Shown: positions 24,037-32,960 of the stretch, one piece after another | Layout of the letters: each line of letters begins with the position of its first letter | How positions within the stretch are numbered: the first letter of the stretch is position 1 | Assembly (NCBI GenBank): GCA_965249815.1 | Contig: CBDFMV010000002.1 | Span: 784,600 to 848,599, forward strand | Origin: JAJAZB01 sp965249815 | GTDB taxonomy: Bacteria; Bacteroidota; Bacteroidia; Cytophagales; Spirosomataceae | Direction of reading: 5' to 3' | Length of the DNA stretch: 64,000 bases | Notes under the pieces: generated by a model | Told to the model about the DNA's origin: nothing | Database searches by the model: none | The model's input: the letters and a program-made list of their open reading frames with translations, nothing else | Program-made: the position numbers and the translations under genes

Positions 24037-27024
24037 ATGCCCACAGCGATTGAAATTTCTGCCTTCGACGTCCTGCGCAACGTGTTCGAAGGCGAATTGT
24101 ACTACAACGACTCGCCCACCCACCAGGCCCAACTCCTCGTGTACTCCACCGACGCTTCGGTGTACCAGGAGCGGCCCGTGGCCGTGGCGTTGCCGCGCTC
24201 GGTGGCCGATTTGAAGTGGCTCGTCAGGTTTGCCCGCGAAAACAGCACCACCCTCATTCCGAGGGCGGCGGGCACCTCGCTGGCCGGGCAGGTGGTGGGC
24301 AGCGGCATCGTGGTGGATATTTCAAAGTATTTCAACAACGTTCTGGAAATCAACCAGAGAGAACGCTGGGTGCGGGTGCAGCCGGGCGTGATTCGCGATG
24401 ATCTGAACAAGGCGCTGAAGCCCCACGGGCTGATGTTCGGCCCCGAAACCAGCACCGCCAGCCGGGCCATGATTGGCGGCATGGTGGGTAACAATTCCTG
24501 TGGCCTGCACAGCATCGTGTGGGGCACCACCCGCGACCACCTCCGGGCGGCCACGGTGCTACTCGCCGATGGCTCCGAGGCCGAATTTAAAGCGTTGACG
24601 TCGTGGCGCTACGAGGCCAAGCTGCTCGGCAAAGGCACGGAAAACGACCTGGAAACCAAAATTTACCGCGACCTGAACGCCCTGCTCGAGGTGCCTGAAA
24701 CCCAGCAACGCATCCGGCGGGTGTTTCCGAAAAAAAGCATCCACCGCCGCAATTCCGGCTACGCCCTCGACGCGTTGCTCGACACGGCCCCGTTTGCCCC
24801 CGACGGCCCCGATTTCAACCTGTGCCGGTTGCTGGCCGGGTCAGAAGGAACGCTGGCGATTGCCACCGAACTGACCCTCAACCTGTTGCCCTTGCCCCCG
24901 AGTGAGGTCGGGGTGGTGTGCATCCACTGCGGGAGCATCGACGAATCGCTGCGAGCCAACCTCGTGGCGCTGCGTCACCAGCCCTGGGCGAGCGAGTTGG
25001 TGGACAAATACATCCTCGATTTTACGAAAGACAACCACGAATTGCAGAAAAACCGCTTTTTCATCGAAGGCGATCCGGCGGCGATCCTGATGGTCGAGTT
25101 TTTTGCCGACACGCCCGGTGAACTGGCCCGCAAAACGGGCGGTCTGGTGGCCGAACTGAGGGCCAGCAACCTCGGCTACGCGCACCCCGTCGTGACGGGC
25201 GAGCAAACCTATCCGGTCTGGGACGTGCGCAAGGCCGGGCTGGGGCTGATCCGGAATTTGCCCGGTGATCGCCAGCCCGTCAACCTCATCGAAGACTGCG
25301 CCGTGGACCCCGCCGACTTGCCCGACTACATCGCCGACGTGGAAAAACTCCTCGGCCAGCACCAGTTGCGGGCGTCGTTTTACGCCCACGCCGGGGCGGG
25401 CGAAATCCACGTCGAGCCGCTGATCAACCTGAAAACCGAAACGGGCCAAACCCAATTCCGCGCGGTGCTGGCCGACACGGCGGCGCTGGTGAAAAAATAC
25501 AACGGTTCGCTCAGCGGCGAGCACGGCGACGGGCGGTTGCGCGGCGAATTTATCCCGTTTATGATGGGCGGAGAGGTGTACCAACTCTTCCGGCGGGTCA
25601 AGCAGACCTTCGACCCGCACGGCGTGTTCAACGCGGGCAAAATCACCGACACGCCCCCGATGAACCAGTTCCTGCGGTTCGTGCCCACGCCCGAAGGCGT
25701 GGAACCTACCGCGCCGAAAATTGACACCGTCTTCGATTTTTCCCGGCAGGAAAATATCCTCCGGCTCACTGAAAAATGCTCCGGTTCGGGCGATTGCCGC
25801 AAAACGCACCTCACCGGCGGCGTCATGTGCCCCAGTTACATGGCCACCCGCAACGAAAAAGACACAACGCGGGCACGGGCCAACATCCTGCGGCAATTTC
25901 TGACCGAACCGACGGGCAAAAACCCCTTCGACCACGAGGAAATCAAGGAGGTGATGGACCTGTGCCTGAGCTGCAAAGGCTGCCAGAGCGAGTGCCCGAG
26001 CAGCGTGGACGTCAGCAAGCTGAAGGCCGAATTTCTCCAGCATTACTACGACGCCCACGGCGTGCCGTTCCGCACCCGGATGATTGCCAATTTTACCCGC
26101 GCCAGCCAACTCGCCAGCACCGCCCCCCGCCTGTACAACAACCTGATGAGCAACGGGTTGACGGGCGGCCTGGCCAAAAAACTGATGGGTTTTGCGCCCC
26201 AGCGCAGCATTCCAAAACAGGCCACGCAGACGTTGCGGAAGTGGTTCGAGGGCATCGAGGACAAGAAGGCGGCCAGGCCCAACTGGTCGGCGGCGCGGGT
26301 GTACCTGTTTGCCGACGAATTCACGAACTACACCGACGTGGAGGTGGGCAAAAAAGCGGTGATGCTGCTCGAAAAACTCGGCTACGACGTGGTAATTCCC
26401 CGCCACGAGGAGTCAGGGCGGACGTACCTTTCGAAGGGCCTCGTGCGCGACGCGCAGAAAATCGCCATTCGCAACGTGCAGAAATTGAGCCGGTTGCTCG
26501 ACAAAGACCCCGCGCCCATCGTAGGCATCGAACCGTCGGCGATTCTGGGCCTGCGCGACGAATACCTCGACCTGGTGCCGCCCCAATTGCGCGCCGCCGC
26601 CGAGTTGGTAGCGAGCTACGCCCAAACCTTCGAGGAATTTATGGCGAAGGAAATGGACGAGGGGCACGTCCACGTCGGGCAGTTTACCGACGAGCGGCGG
26701 CTCATCAAGCTCCACGGCCACTGCCACCAGAAGGCGCTTTCGAGCCTGGTGCCGAGTAAAAAAGCGCTCAGTTTCCCAAAAAATTACGAGGTCCACCTCA
26801 TTCCGAGCGGCTGCTGCGGCATGGCGGGCAGTTTCGGCTACGAGGCCGAACACTACGACGTGTCGATGCAGATTGGCGAACTGGTGCTGTTTCCGACCGT
26901 GCGCCAGCAGCCCGACGACGTGATCATTGCCGCGCCGGGCACGAGTTGCCGCCACCAGATTTTCGATGGCACGGGCCGAAAGGCCCTCCACCCGGCAGAG
27001 ATTTTGTACGGGGCGTTGCGGTAG
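24037..27024 (+). CDS. FAD-linked oxidase fused to iron-sulfur subunit (GlcD/GlcF-type D-lactate/glycolate dehydrogenase)
   Basis: This is a 995-residue protein; the start at 24037 (MPTAIEISAFD) was chosen because the 137 codons upstream in the same frame are a shadow of the preceding gene. Residues about 40-230 form a PCMH-type FAD domain (PRAAGTSLAGQVVGSGIVVD; GMVGNNSCG) and about 250-560 the FAD-oxidase C-terminal domain. From 600 on comes an iron-sulfur part with C-S-G-S-G-D-C..M-C-P-S-Y, a second C-L-S-C-K-G-C-Q-S-E-C-P cluster motif, and CCG-type motifs (GHCHQKAL; GCCGMAGSFG). It oxidises a 2-hydroxy acid and passes electrons to the respiratory chain. The fusion is known in this family. 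Confidence 0.9.
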   Translation: MPTAIEISAFDVLRNVFEGELYYNDSPTHQAQLLVYSTDASVYQERPVAVALPRSVADLKWLVRFARENSTTLIPRAAGTSLAGQVVGSGIVVDISKYFNNVLEINQRERWVRVQPGVIRDDLNKALKPHGLMFGPETSTASRAMIGGMVGNNSCGLHSIVWGTTRDHLRAATVLLADGSEAEFKALTSWRYEAKLLGKGTENDLETKIYRDLNALLEVPETQQRIRRVFPKKSIHRRNSGYALDALLDTAPFAPDGPDFNLCRLLAGSEGTLAIATELTLNLLPLPPSEVGVVCIHCGSIDESLRANLVALRHQPWASELVDKYILDFTKDNHELQKNRFFIEGDPAAILMVEFFADTPGELARKTGGLVAELRASNLGYAHPVVTGEQTYPVWDVRKAGLGLIRNLPGDRQPVNLIEDCAVDPADLPDYIADVEKLLGQHQLRASFYAHAGAGEIHVEPLINLKTETGQTQFRAVLADTAALVKKYNGSLSGEHGDGRLRGEFIPFMMGGEVYQLFRRVKQTFDPHGVFNAGKITDTPPMNQFLRFVPTPEGVEPTAPKIDTVFDFSRQENILRLTEKCSGSGDCRKTHLTGGVMCPSYMATRNEKDTTRARANILRQFLTEPTGKNPFDHEEIKEVMDLCLSCKGCQSECPSSVDVSKLKAEFLQHYYDAHGVPFRTRMIANFTRASQLASTAPRLYNNLMSNGLTGGLAKKLMGFAPQRSIPKQATQTLRKWFEGIEDKKAARPNWSAARVYLFADEFTNYTDVEVGKKAVMLLEKLGYDVVIPRHEESGRTYLSKGLVRDAQKIAIRNVQKLSRLLDKDPAPIVGIEPSAILGLRDEYLDLVPPQLRAAAELVASYAQTFEEFMAKEMDEGHVHVGQFTDERRLIKLHGHCHQKALSSLVPSKKALSFPKNYEVHLIPSGCCGMAGSFGYEAEHYDVSMQIGELVLFPTVRQQPDDVIIAAPGTSCRHQIFDGTGRKALHPAEILYGALR

Positions 27025-27031
27025 GGTTTTT

Positions 27032-27118
27032 TTAACCGCAGAGACGCAAAGGAATTACGAAAAGAGCGCAACGAGACGTAGCGACCCTTGCGCAACTGCT
27101 TTGCGTCTTTGCGGTTAA
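27032..27118. repeat. Inverted repeat of the 'cgcaaagacgcaaag' type
   Basis: 20-bp arms (27032-27051 and 27099-27118) match at 19 positions (ttaaccgcagagacgcaaag) around a 47-nt middle that is itself rich in gcgcaa words. The repeat starts 8 nt past the stop codon of the FAD/FeS dehydrogenase. Similar ttaaccgca-gagacgcaaag words are widespread in bacterial intergenic DNA. Confidence 0.85.
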
Positions 27119-27168
27119 AATCACTTCACGCTTGAAATAAGCCGCGTACCGCCCAACTTGCGCCCATT

Positions 27169-28446
27169 ATGTCCGAAATCCTGATTTTGTTGTTGCTGAT
27201 GGTGGTCAACGGCGTGTTTTCCATGTCGGAAATCGCGCTGGTGTCGGCCCGGAAATCGCGGTTGAAAAATGACGCGGAGCGGGGCGATAGCCGCGCTAAA
27301 GCGGCACTCCAGTTGGCCGAACACCCCGACACGTTTCTTTCCACCGTCCAGATTGGCATCACGCTCATCGGCATTCTGACGGGGATTTATTCCGGCGAGA
27401 AAATCACGGCCCGCATCCGCGTCTGGCTCGAAGGGTTCGAGGTCGTCCGGCCTTACGCCCAGACCATCGCCGTGACGCTTCTGTTGCTGGCGATTACCTA
27501 TTTTTCGCTCGTCATCGGCGAATTGGTGCCCAAGCGCATCGGCCTGACCCGCGCCGAGAGCATCGCCAAAACGATGGCCGCGCCAATGGCGATTCTTTCG
27601 CGCATCACGTACCCGTTCATCTGGCTGCTTTCGCGTTCCACCTCATTGATTGTCAGAATTTTGGGTATTCGAAAAAGTGACGACAGCGCCGTGACGGAGG
27701 AGGAAATCAAGGCCATCATCAACGAGGGCATGGAGCAAGGTACCATCGACGAAGTGGAGCAGGAAATCGTCGAGAACGTCTTCAACGTCAGCGACCGCAA
27801 CATCACCTCGCTGATGACGCCCCGCAGTGACCTCGTCTGGCTCGACGCCAACGCCCCGGCGGAAGCCTACCGCGACGTGGTCCGGACGGAGCGCCACTCG
27901 GTGTACCCGGTCTGCGAAGGCAGCATCGACCGCATGATGGGCGTGGTGAGCATCAAGGATTTGTACGTCAGCGACGACGCGGCCACACCCCGGGATTTGA
28001 TGCAAAAGCCGCTCTACGTGCCCGAAAACAACTCGGCCTACCAAATTCTGGAAAAATTCCGGACGGCGAAAGTTCATCACGGTTTCATCGTGGACGAATA
28101 CGGTTCGCTGCTCGGCATGATCACGGTCAACGACATTTTCGAGGCCATCGTGGGGCTGGTGCCCGACGCCGAGGGCGGCGATTACGCCTTCGTAAAGCGC
28201 GAAGACGGCAGCTACCTCGTGGAAGCCCAAATGCCCTTCATCGATTTTCTCGACCGCATGAACCGCGATCCGCGCGAATTTCTGGAAGAAGACTTCAGCA
28301 CCGTGGCGGGTTTCATCCTCCACCAACTCCAGCGCCTGCCTGCCACCGGCGACCACCTCACCTGGCAAAACCTCCGCTTCGAAGTGGTCGACATGGACGA
28401 CCGCCGCATCGACAAGGTGCTCGTGAGCGAGGTGGGGGAAGCGTGA
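27169..28446 (+). CDS. CNNM/HlyC-CorC family membrane protein with CBS pair
   Basis: This is a 425-residue protein. Residues 1-185 carry a DUF21/CNNM transmembrane domain (LILLLLMVVNGVFSMSEIAL; the conserved G-E-L-V-P-K-R in LVIGELVPKRIGL). Residues about 200-325 are a CBS-domain pair (VMTPRSDLVWLD-like LMTPRSDLVWL; IDEYG in HGFIVDEYGSLLGMIT). Residues about 340-425 are a CorC_HlyC domain. The family takes part in Mg/Co efflux or homeostasis; the old name 'hemolysin' is misleading. Monocistronic. Confidence 0.9.
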   Translation: MSEILILLLLMVVNGVFSMSEIALVSARKSRLKNDAERGDSRAKAALQLAEHPDTFLSTVQIGITLIGILTGIYSGEKITARIRVWLEGFEVVRPYAQTIAVTLLLLAITYFSLVIGELVPKRIGLTRAESIAKTMAAPMAILSRITYPFIWLLSRSTSLIVRILGIRKSDDSAVTEEEIKAIINEGMEQGTIDEVEQEIVENVFNVSDRNITSLMTPRSDLVWLDANAPAEAYRDVVRTERHSVYPVCEGSIDRMMGVVSIKDLYVSDDAATPRDLMQKPLYVPENNSAYQILEKFRTAKVHHGFIVDEYGSLLGMITVNDIFEAIVGLVPDAEGGDYAFVKREDGSYLVEAQMPFIDFLDRMNRDPREFLEEDFSTVAGFILHQLQRLPATGDHLTWQNLRFEVVDMDDRRIDKVLVSEVGEA

Positions 28447-28554
28447 GGGTTGGCATTGCAACGGCAGGCGTTGCGGCCCGAACCGAAAAAAAACGGCCCT
28501 TTTCTCCATTTGTTCGGAAAAAACCGATATTCGCCCGGCTACCGGCAGACCGGG

Positions 28555-28642
28555 GTGTGAAAAGAGTAAAGTGGAAAGTGGAAATAAACTTCGCTGCTAA
28601 AACCCACCAGGCACTTTTCGATTCTTACGCTACACTTTTCAC
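28555..28642. repeat. Heptamer-based inverted repeat (word aagtgga)
   Basis: The left side has 7-mers aagagta, aagtgga, aagtgga from 28562. The right side has acttttc, gattctt, acgctac, acttttc from 28613, ending in a complement of the opening gtgaaaag. It lies between the CNNM gene and the DUF4286 gene and ends 5 nt before the DUF4286 start codon. The remaining 100 nt of the spacer show nothing recognisable. Confidence 0.7.
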
Positions 28643-28646
28643 GTTC

Positions 28647-28949
28647 ATGCTCCTCTACAACGTCACCTACAACATCGAAAACGACGCCCATGACGAGTGG
28701 CTGCGCTGGATGAAGGGCAGCCACGTGCCCGCCGTGATGGACACCGGCCTGCCCATCGGCAACCGCGTGTTTCGCCTGTTGACCGAAATCGACAACGGGG
28801 GAGTGACGTATTCGTTTCAGTACTTTTTCGCCGATATGGAAGATTACGAGACGTACCAAAATGACCACGCGCCCCGCATCCGCGCCGAAATGGATCGCCG
28901 CTACCGGAATAAATACGTGGTGTTCCGTACGCTTTTGGACGAAGTGTAA
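28647..28949 (+). CDS. DUF4286 family protein
   Basis: This is a 100-residue small soluble protein starting MLLYNVTYNIENDAHDEWLR, the standard N-terminus of DUF4286. The rest fits a dimeric alpha/beta (ferredoxin-like) barrel: W-M-K-x-x-H-V-P-x-V-M, R-V-F-R-L-L-T-E, Y-S-F-Q-Y-F, and H-A-P-x-I-R. The upstream in-frame extension reads through the repeat and is not coding. The function of the family is not established. Confidence 0.85.
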   Translation: MLLYNVTYNIENDAHDEWLRWMKGSHVPAVMDTGLPIGNRVFRLLTEIDNGGVTYSFQYFFADMEDYETYQNDHAPRIRAEMDRRYRNKYVVFRTLLDEV

Positions 28950-28953
28950 GGAA

Positions 28954-29073
28954 CCTGAGAGAACTGAAAAACCGCAAAAATGAAAAAGGCAAAATGAAAA
29001 AGTGAAAGACAGTTTCTTCCTTACTTTTTCTGTTTTACATTTTTCATTTTTGCGGTTTTTCAGTTCTCTCAGG
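28954..29073. repeat. Perfect 34-bp inverted repeat between convergent genes
   Basis: Arms 28954-28987 and 29040-29073 are perfect reverse complements (outer word cctgagagaactgaaaaacc) and pair further, imperfectly, through aaaatgaaaaag/ctttttctgtttt. Inside the arms 7-mers ctgaaaa, accgcaa, aaatgaa, aaaggca, aaatgaa, aaagtga run in register. The left arm starts 5 nt after the DUF4286 stop and the right arm covers the stop codon of the minus-strand exporter (29069), so it could terminate both. Confidence 0.9.
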
Positions 29074-31429
29074 CTCGTTCCAATTTCTTCGTCCGCCGCT
29101 TGTCGAGGCCAATCAGGAAGGCGGGCAGCAGCACGAGGTTGGAAATCATGGCAATCAGCAACGTGACTGACACGAGTACGCCGAGGGCTTTGGTGCCGCG
29201 AAACTCCGAAGCCGTGAAGATGAAAAAGCCTGCAAACAGGATGATGGCCGTGTAAAACATGCTCACGCCCGTGTTGAGAATCGTGTTGGAAACGGCCTGC
29301 GCGACGGTTCTCCCGCCGTGTTTCAACTCGTCTTTGTACCGCGTGAGGAAGTAAATCGAGCCGTCGGACGAGATGCCGAAGGCGATGCTGAAAATCAGAA
29401 TCGTGGACGGTTTCAGCGCGATGCCGCCAAAGCCCATGATGCCCGCCGTAATCAGCAGCGGAATCAGACTCGGCACGGTGGCAATGGCAATCATGCGCGG
29501 GTCGAGAAACAGCGCCCACATCAGCAGTGAAATCAGGAAGATGGCCAACACCGTGCTTTCCACCAAATTGCTTTGCAAATAATCGTTGCCTTTCGTAAAC
29601 ACCACGCCGTTGCCCGTAATCCGGGCTTCGTAGCGGTCGGCCCCCGCGAGCATCCGGCCCGTGTCGGTGTCGTAGTTGAAAATCGTGTCGATTTTCGGCT
29701 GCAACTCGTTGATTAACTGCGCGGTGCGCACCGTTCCCAGGTCGGCCATCTGAAAACTCACCCGTGTGTAGCGCTGGGTGCTGTCGAGAAAACTCGCGTA
29801 CCGCTTGCTTACGCCCTGGCCGAGGCTGGTCTGGAACTGCTGCATTTTGCTCAACTCGGCGATGCCCGGCAGCACGTAGTATTTCGGGTCGCCGCCCCGG
29901 TAAGCCTGGTACAAAAACTTCAACGCCCGCACGATGGACACCGGCTCGGTGAATTCGGGGTACTTGGCGAATTCTTTCTCCAGCCGCCGGATTTTCGTCA
30001 AAACCGGCAGCGAAAGCACCCGACCCGGCCGCTGAGCGTCGATGCTGACCTCGAAGGGCACGATGCCGTGGAAATTTTTCTCAAAAAACTTCAGGTCGTC
30101 GTAAATCGGGCTGTTGCGTGGCAGGTCGTCCACCACGTATCCCACCGCGCGGATGCGTGAAGCGCCGTAGGCCGACACGAGCAGGAGCAGGCCAATGGCC
30201 GCGTAAATCGCCACGCGCCGGGTGCGCACGAGGTGTTCGATAAACCGTAAAATGGCCATCAGGCGCTTGCCTTCGAGCCGCCGGACGTGCTTCTCGGCGG
30301 GCGGCGGCAGGTAGCTGAACACAACCGGAATGAAAATCAGCGCCAGCGCGTAGGTGACCAGCACGCTGATGGACGCCACCTGCCCGAATTCGACGAGCAG
30401 TTGACTGCCCGTGAAGGCGAACACACCGAAGCCGATGGCCGTAGTCAGGTTAGCCAGAAAGGTAGTCTGCCCGATTTTTTCGATGGCCACGACGAGCGCC
30501 CGGCGTTGCTGGCCGTGTTTGGCAAACTCTTCGTGGTATTTGTTGAGCAGAAAAATGGCGTTGGGAATGCCGATGATGATGATCAGCGGCGGCACCAGCC
30601 CCAGCAACAACTGGATTTTATAGCCAAACAACACCGTGATGCCGATGGCCCACACCACCCCGGCCAGCACCACCACCAGCGCCAGCCCGACCACCTGAAA
30701 CGAGCGGAAAAAGGCCGCCAGCACCAGCGCCGTTACCACCACGGCCAGCACCATGAATAGCCCCATTTCCCGCACGACTGTGGCCGTGTACTGGGTGCGG
30801 ATGTAGGGCATGCCCGACAGGTGAATCCGCACGCCGTGTTTTGCGCCGAAGGCGTCCATTTCGGCCTTGATTTGGTTGACGATGCCAATCCGGCTTTTGT
30901 CGTTGAGGGCCTTCTGGTTGAAGGTGACGGCCATCAGGTGCGCCGTACCGTCGTCGCTGTAAATAAATCCTTTGTAAAACGACAAGGCCGCAATGGCCCC
31001 CCGCGCGCTGTCCACTTCGGCCTGCCCGACGGGCCGGTGCCTGAGTAGGGGCTGAAAGTCGAAGTGGCGGAGGCTGTCGTTGCGGACTACCTCATACAAA
31101 TCCGTGTTCGAGAGTACGTCCTTGATGCCTTCCAGGCGTTTGATGCGGTCGCTGAGGTCGTACCAGTCCTGGAAAAAGGCGAGTTGGTACATTTTAGGGG
31201 TTGAAACACCCGCCACGAGCACGTTGCCGTCTTCGCCGTAACGCTTTTTGAAAGCTTCGTACACCTGAAAATTCGGGTCGCTGGCGGGCAGGATTTTAAC
31301 CAGTTCGTAGGAAAGCTGAATTCTCGTGGCGAAGTAGCCCATCGCGGCGGTGGTCAGGGCCAGAGCCAGGAGCAGCGCGACGCGGTGTTGAAGGATGAAG
31401 TGGGAGAGGCGATGCCAGAATCGGTTCAT
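29069..31429 (-). CDS. MMPL/RND-family transporter
   Basis: This 786-residue protein has the RND duplication: one N-terminal helix (residues 14-32), a periplasmic loop (about 35-200), five helices (about 205-360), then a second half with the same order (helix about 395-415, loop, helices about 620-775). Motifs G-I-P-N-A-I-F-L-L-N-K-Y and F-G-I-S-S-D-G-S-I-Y-F-L-T-R-Y occupy the equivalent helix-4 positions. It is a proton-driven exporter of lipids or hydrophobic compounds by homology. The start codon overlaps the meaB stop (ATGA), so the two are co-translated. Confidence 0.88.
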   Translation of the reverse strand: MNRFWHRLSHFILQHRVALLLALALTTAAMGYFATRIQLSYELVKILPASDPNFQVYEAFKKRYGEDGNVLVAGVSTPKMYQLAFFQDWYDLSDRIKRLEGIKDVLSNTDLYEVVRNDSLRHFDFQPLLRHRPVGQAEVDSARGAIAALSFYKGFIYSDDGTAHLMAVTFNQKALNDKSRIGIVNQIKAEMDAFGAKHGVRIHLSGMPYIRTQYTATVVREMGLFMVLAVVVTALVLAAFFRSFQVVGLALVVVLAGVVWAIGITVLFGYKIQLLLGLVPPLIIIIGIPNAIFLLNKYHEEFAKHGQQRRALVVAIEKIGQTTFLANLTTAIGFGVFAFTGSQLLVEFGQVASISVLVTYALALIFIPVVFSYLPPPAEKHVRRLEGKRLMAILRFIEHLVRTRRVAIYAAIGLLLLVSAYGASRIRAVGYVVDDLPRNSPIYDDLKFFEKNFHGIVPFEVSIDAQRPGRVLSLPVLTKIRRLEKEFAKYPEFTEPVSIVRALKFLYQAYRGGDPKYYVLPGIAELSKMQQFQTSLGQGVSKRYASFLDSTQRYTRVSFQMADLGTVRTAQLINELQPKIDTIFNYDTDTGRMLAGADRYEARITGNGVVFTKGNDYLQSNLVESTVLAIFLISLLMWALFLDPRMIAIATVPSLIPLLITAGIMGFGGIALKPSTILIFSIAFGISSDGSIYFLTRYKDELKHGGRTVAQAVSNTILNTGVSMFYTAIILFAGFFIFTASEFRGTKALGVLVSVTLLIAMISNLVLLPAFLIGLDKRRTKKLERA

Positions 31430-32412
31430 AAGACGCCAAAAGTACCCAAAAGTTCGCTTGCCACCTGCGCAGGCAGGCGCTCACCGGCCCGCACGGCAGC
31501 TTCGATCGCGGGCAACTGGTTCTGAATCAACGGGTGGGCATAAAAAGCCGCCTCCAATTTTCGGCGAATGAGCTGGTGTAGCCAGGTGACGTGCTGGTGC
31601 CGCCGGTTTTCGGCAAAATACCCGTTTTGTTGCGTCAGGCTGACGTAGTTTTCGACCAACGCCCACGTTTCGGCGACGCCTGTACCCGTCAGGGCCGAGC
31701 CAGTGGTCACGGTGGACTGCCAGCCGGACTCCATTTTTGGAAACAGGTGCAGGGCACTTTCGTATTCGGCGCGGGCACGTTGGGCCGGGCCGAGGGTAGC
31801 GCCGTCGGCCTTGGTGATGAGCAGCGCGTCGGCCAGTTCCACGATGCCGCGTTTCACACCCTGCAACTCGTCGCCCGCCCCGGCCAGCAGAAGGAGAAGG
31901 AAGAAATCGACCATGCCGCGCACGTAAGTTTCGCTCTGGCCCACGCCGACGGTTTCGACGATAATCACCTCAAAACCAGCCGCTTCGCAAAGCAGCATCG
32001 CTTCGCGGGTGGCGTCGGCCACGCCGCCGGGCGCAGTGCCCGCCGCCGACGGACGGATGTAGGCCAGCGGGTCGCGGGAAAGCGTTTCCATCCGGGTTTT
32101 GTCGCCCAGAATACTGCCCCGGCTCAGCGGGCTGCTCGGATCGATGGTCAGTACGGCCAGGCGTTTGCTCAGCCCGGTGACGTGCGCGCCGAAGGCTTCG
32201 ATGAAGGTGCTTTTGCCCACGCCCGGCACGCCCGTAATGCCCACCCTCACCGAGTTGCCCGCGTGCGGCAGCACGGCCTGCAACACGCGCAGGGCCAGGT
32301 CGCGGTCGGTGGACAACTGGCTCTCCACCAGCGTGATGGCGCGGCTCAGCACGACCCGGTCGCCGCGAAGGATGCCTTCGACGTAGGCGTTCTGGGAAAG
32401 ACGGTGCTTCAT
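31426..32412 (-). CDS. meaB: MeaB/ArgK GTPase, methylmalonyl-CoA mutase chaperone
   Basis: This 328-residue P-loop GTPase starts MKHRLSQNAYVEGILRGD. It has the Walker A motif G-V-P-G-V-G-K-S-T, switch region E-T-V-G-V-G-Q-S-E and base-recognition motif L-L-I-T-K-A-D-G. MeaB gates cobalamin cofactor loading and protects methylmalonyl-CoA mutase. The mutase genes are not in this window. The stop codon overlaps the start of the downstream exporter by 4 nt. The upstream in-frame extension reads antisense through a truncated toxin gene and is rejected. Confidence 0.93.
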   Translation of the reverse strand: MKHRLSQNAYVEGILRGDRVVLSRAITLVESQLSTDRDLALRVLQAVLPHAGNSVRVGITGVPGVGKSTFIEAFGAHVTGLSKRLAVLTIDPSSPLSRGSILGDKTRMETLSRDPLAYIRPSAAGTAPGGVADATREAMLLCEAAGFEVIIVETVGVGQSETYVRGMVDFFLLLLLAGAGDELQGVKRGIVELADALLITKADGATLGPAQRARAEYESALHLFPKMESGWQSTVTTGSALTGTGVAETWALVENYVSLTQQNGYFAENRRHQHVTWLHQLIRRKLEAAFYAHPLIQNQLPAIEAAVRAGERLPAQVASELLGTFGVL

Positions 32413-32524
32413 GCGGGTTTTAAACGTTGGCAAATTACTTCGCACGGGTTCAACTTTGCCAACGTTGTCGGCTAATTCCTTTTCCCGCAAAAACCCGTTT
32501 GATTCAGGCGAGAAAATAGCACGG

Positions 32525-32695
32525 TTAAAAGAGTTCAAGCAAACCGTATTCGCTGGACCCGTGAAGGTGTTCAAGGTCGGATTGATGTCGAATAAGAAGT
32601 TGAGCGTGAAAATCGGTGGATTGATTTCGCGTTCGGAGCAAAACCACTTTTGGAGGAAAGCCGAACCGCGAAGCGAGACGATGATTTAGATTAGC
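32525..32695 (-). pseudogene. Truncated DUF5615 PIN-like toxin (C-terminal 56 codons)
   Basis: Directly after, and overlapping by 5 nt, the DUF433 antitoxin stop codon, one frame reads LNHRLASRFGFPPKVVLLRT, then NQSTDFHAQLLIRHQSDLEH and LHGSSEYGLLELF to a TAA stop. This is the C-terminal half of DUF5615 (Mut7-C-like PIN) toxins, which normally follow DUF433 genes. The N-terminal part with the D-x-N-x-S and D-x-D-F acidic residues is missing, and the frame opens right after a TGA, so it cannot make an active toxin. A 113-nt spacer to meaB follows. Confidence 0.75.
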
Positions 32696-32927
32696 TCATT
32701 AGAGAGACAACCACCTTCGTCCGCCGTTCCGAATCCGCCGCAAACGCCAGCGCCGCCCGCAAGTGCTCCATCGTCAGGTGCGGAAAATCTTCTAAAATTT
32801 CCTCGAACGACATGCCAGAAGCCAGCCAGGCGAGCACGTCCTGCACGGCAATCCGCGTGCCTTTGAGGCAGGGCTTTCCGAACCGGATGGCCGGGTCGAG
32901 GCGGATGAATTCCTGGTAGTTATCCAT
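32691..32927 (-). CDS. DUF433 family antitoxin
   Basis: This 78-residue protein has the complete DUF433 pattern: I-R-L-D-P-A-I-R-F-G-K-P-C-L-K-G-T-R-I, then V-Q-D-V-L-A-W-L-A-S-G, F-E-E-I-L-E-D-F-P-H-L-T and a C-terminal helix. DUF433 proteins are winged-helix antitoxins paired with DUF5615 PIN-like toxins. Here the toxin gene downstream is truncated, so the antitoxin is an orphan. Confidence 0.88.
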   Translation of the reverse strand: MDNYQEFIRLDPAIRFGKPCLKGTRIAVQDVLAWLASGMSFEEILEDFPHLTMEHLRAALAFAADSERRTKVVVSLMS

Positions 32928-32960
32928 GCATTTTGAACGGCTAAGAAACCAAAGATACGG

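Noticed and set aside
32413..32574. 54-codon N-terminal extension of MeaB
   Set aside because: It overlaps the DUF5615 toxin remnant in another frame, and MeaB normally begins near residue MKHRLSQNAY.
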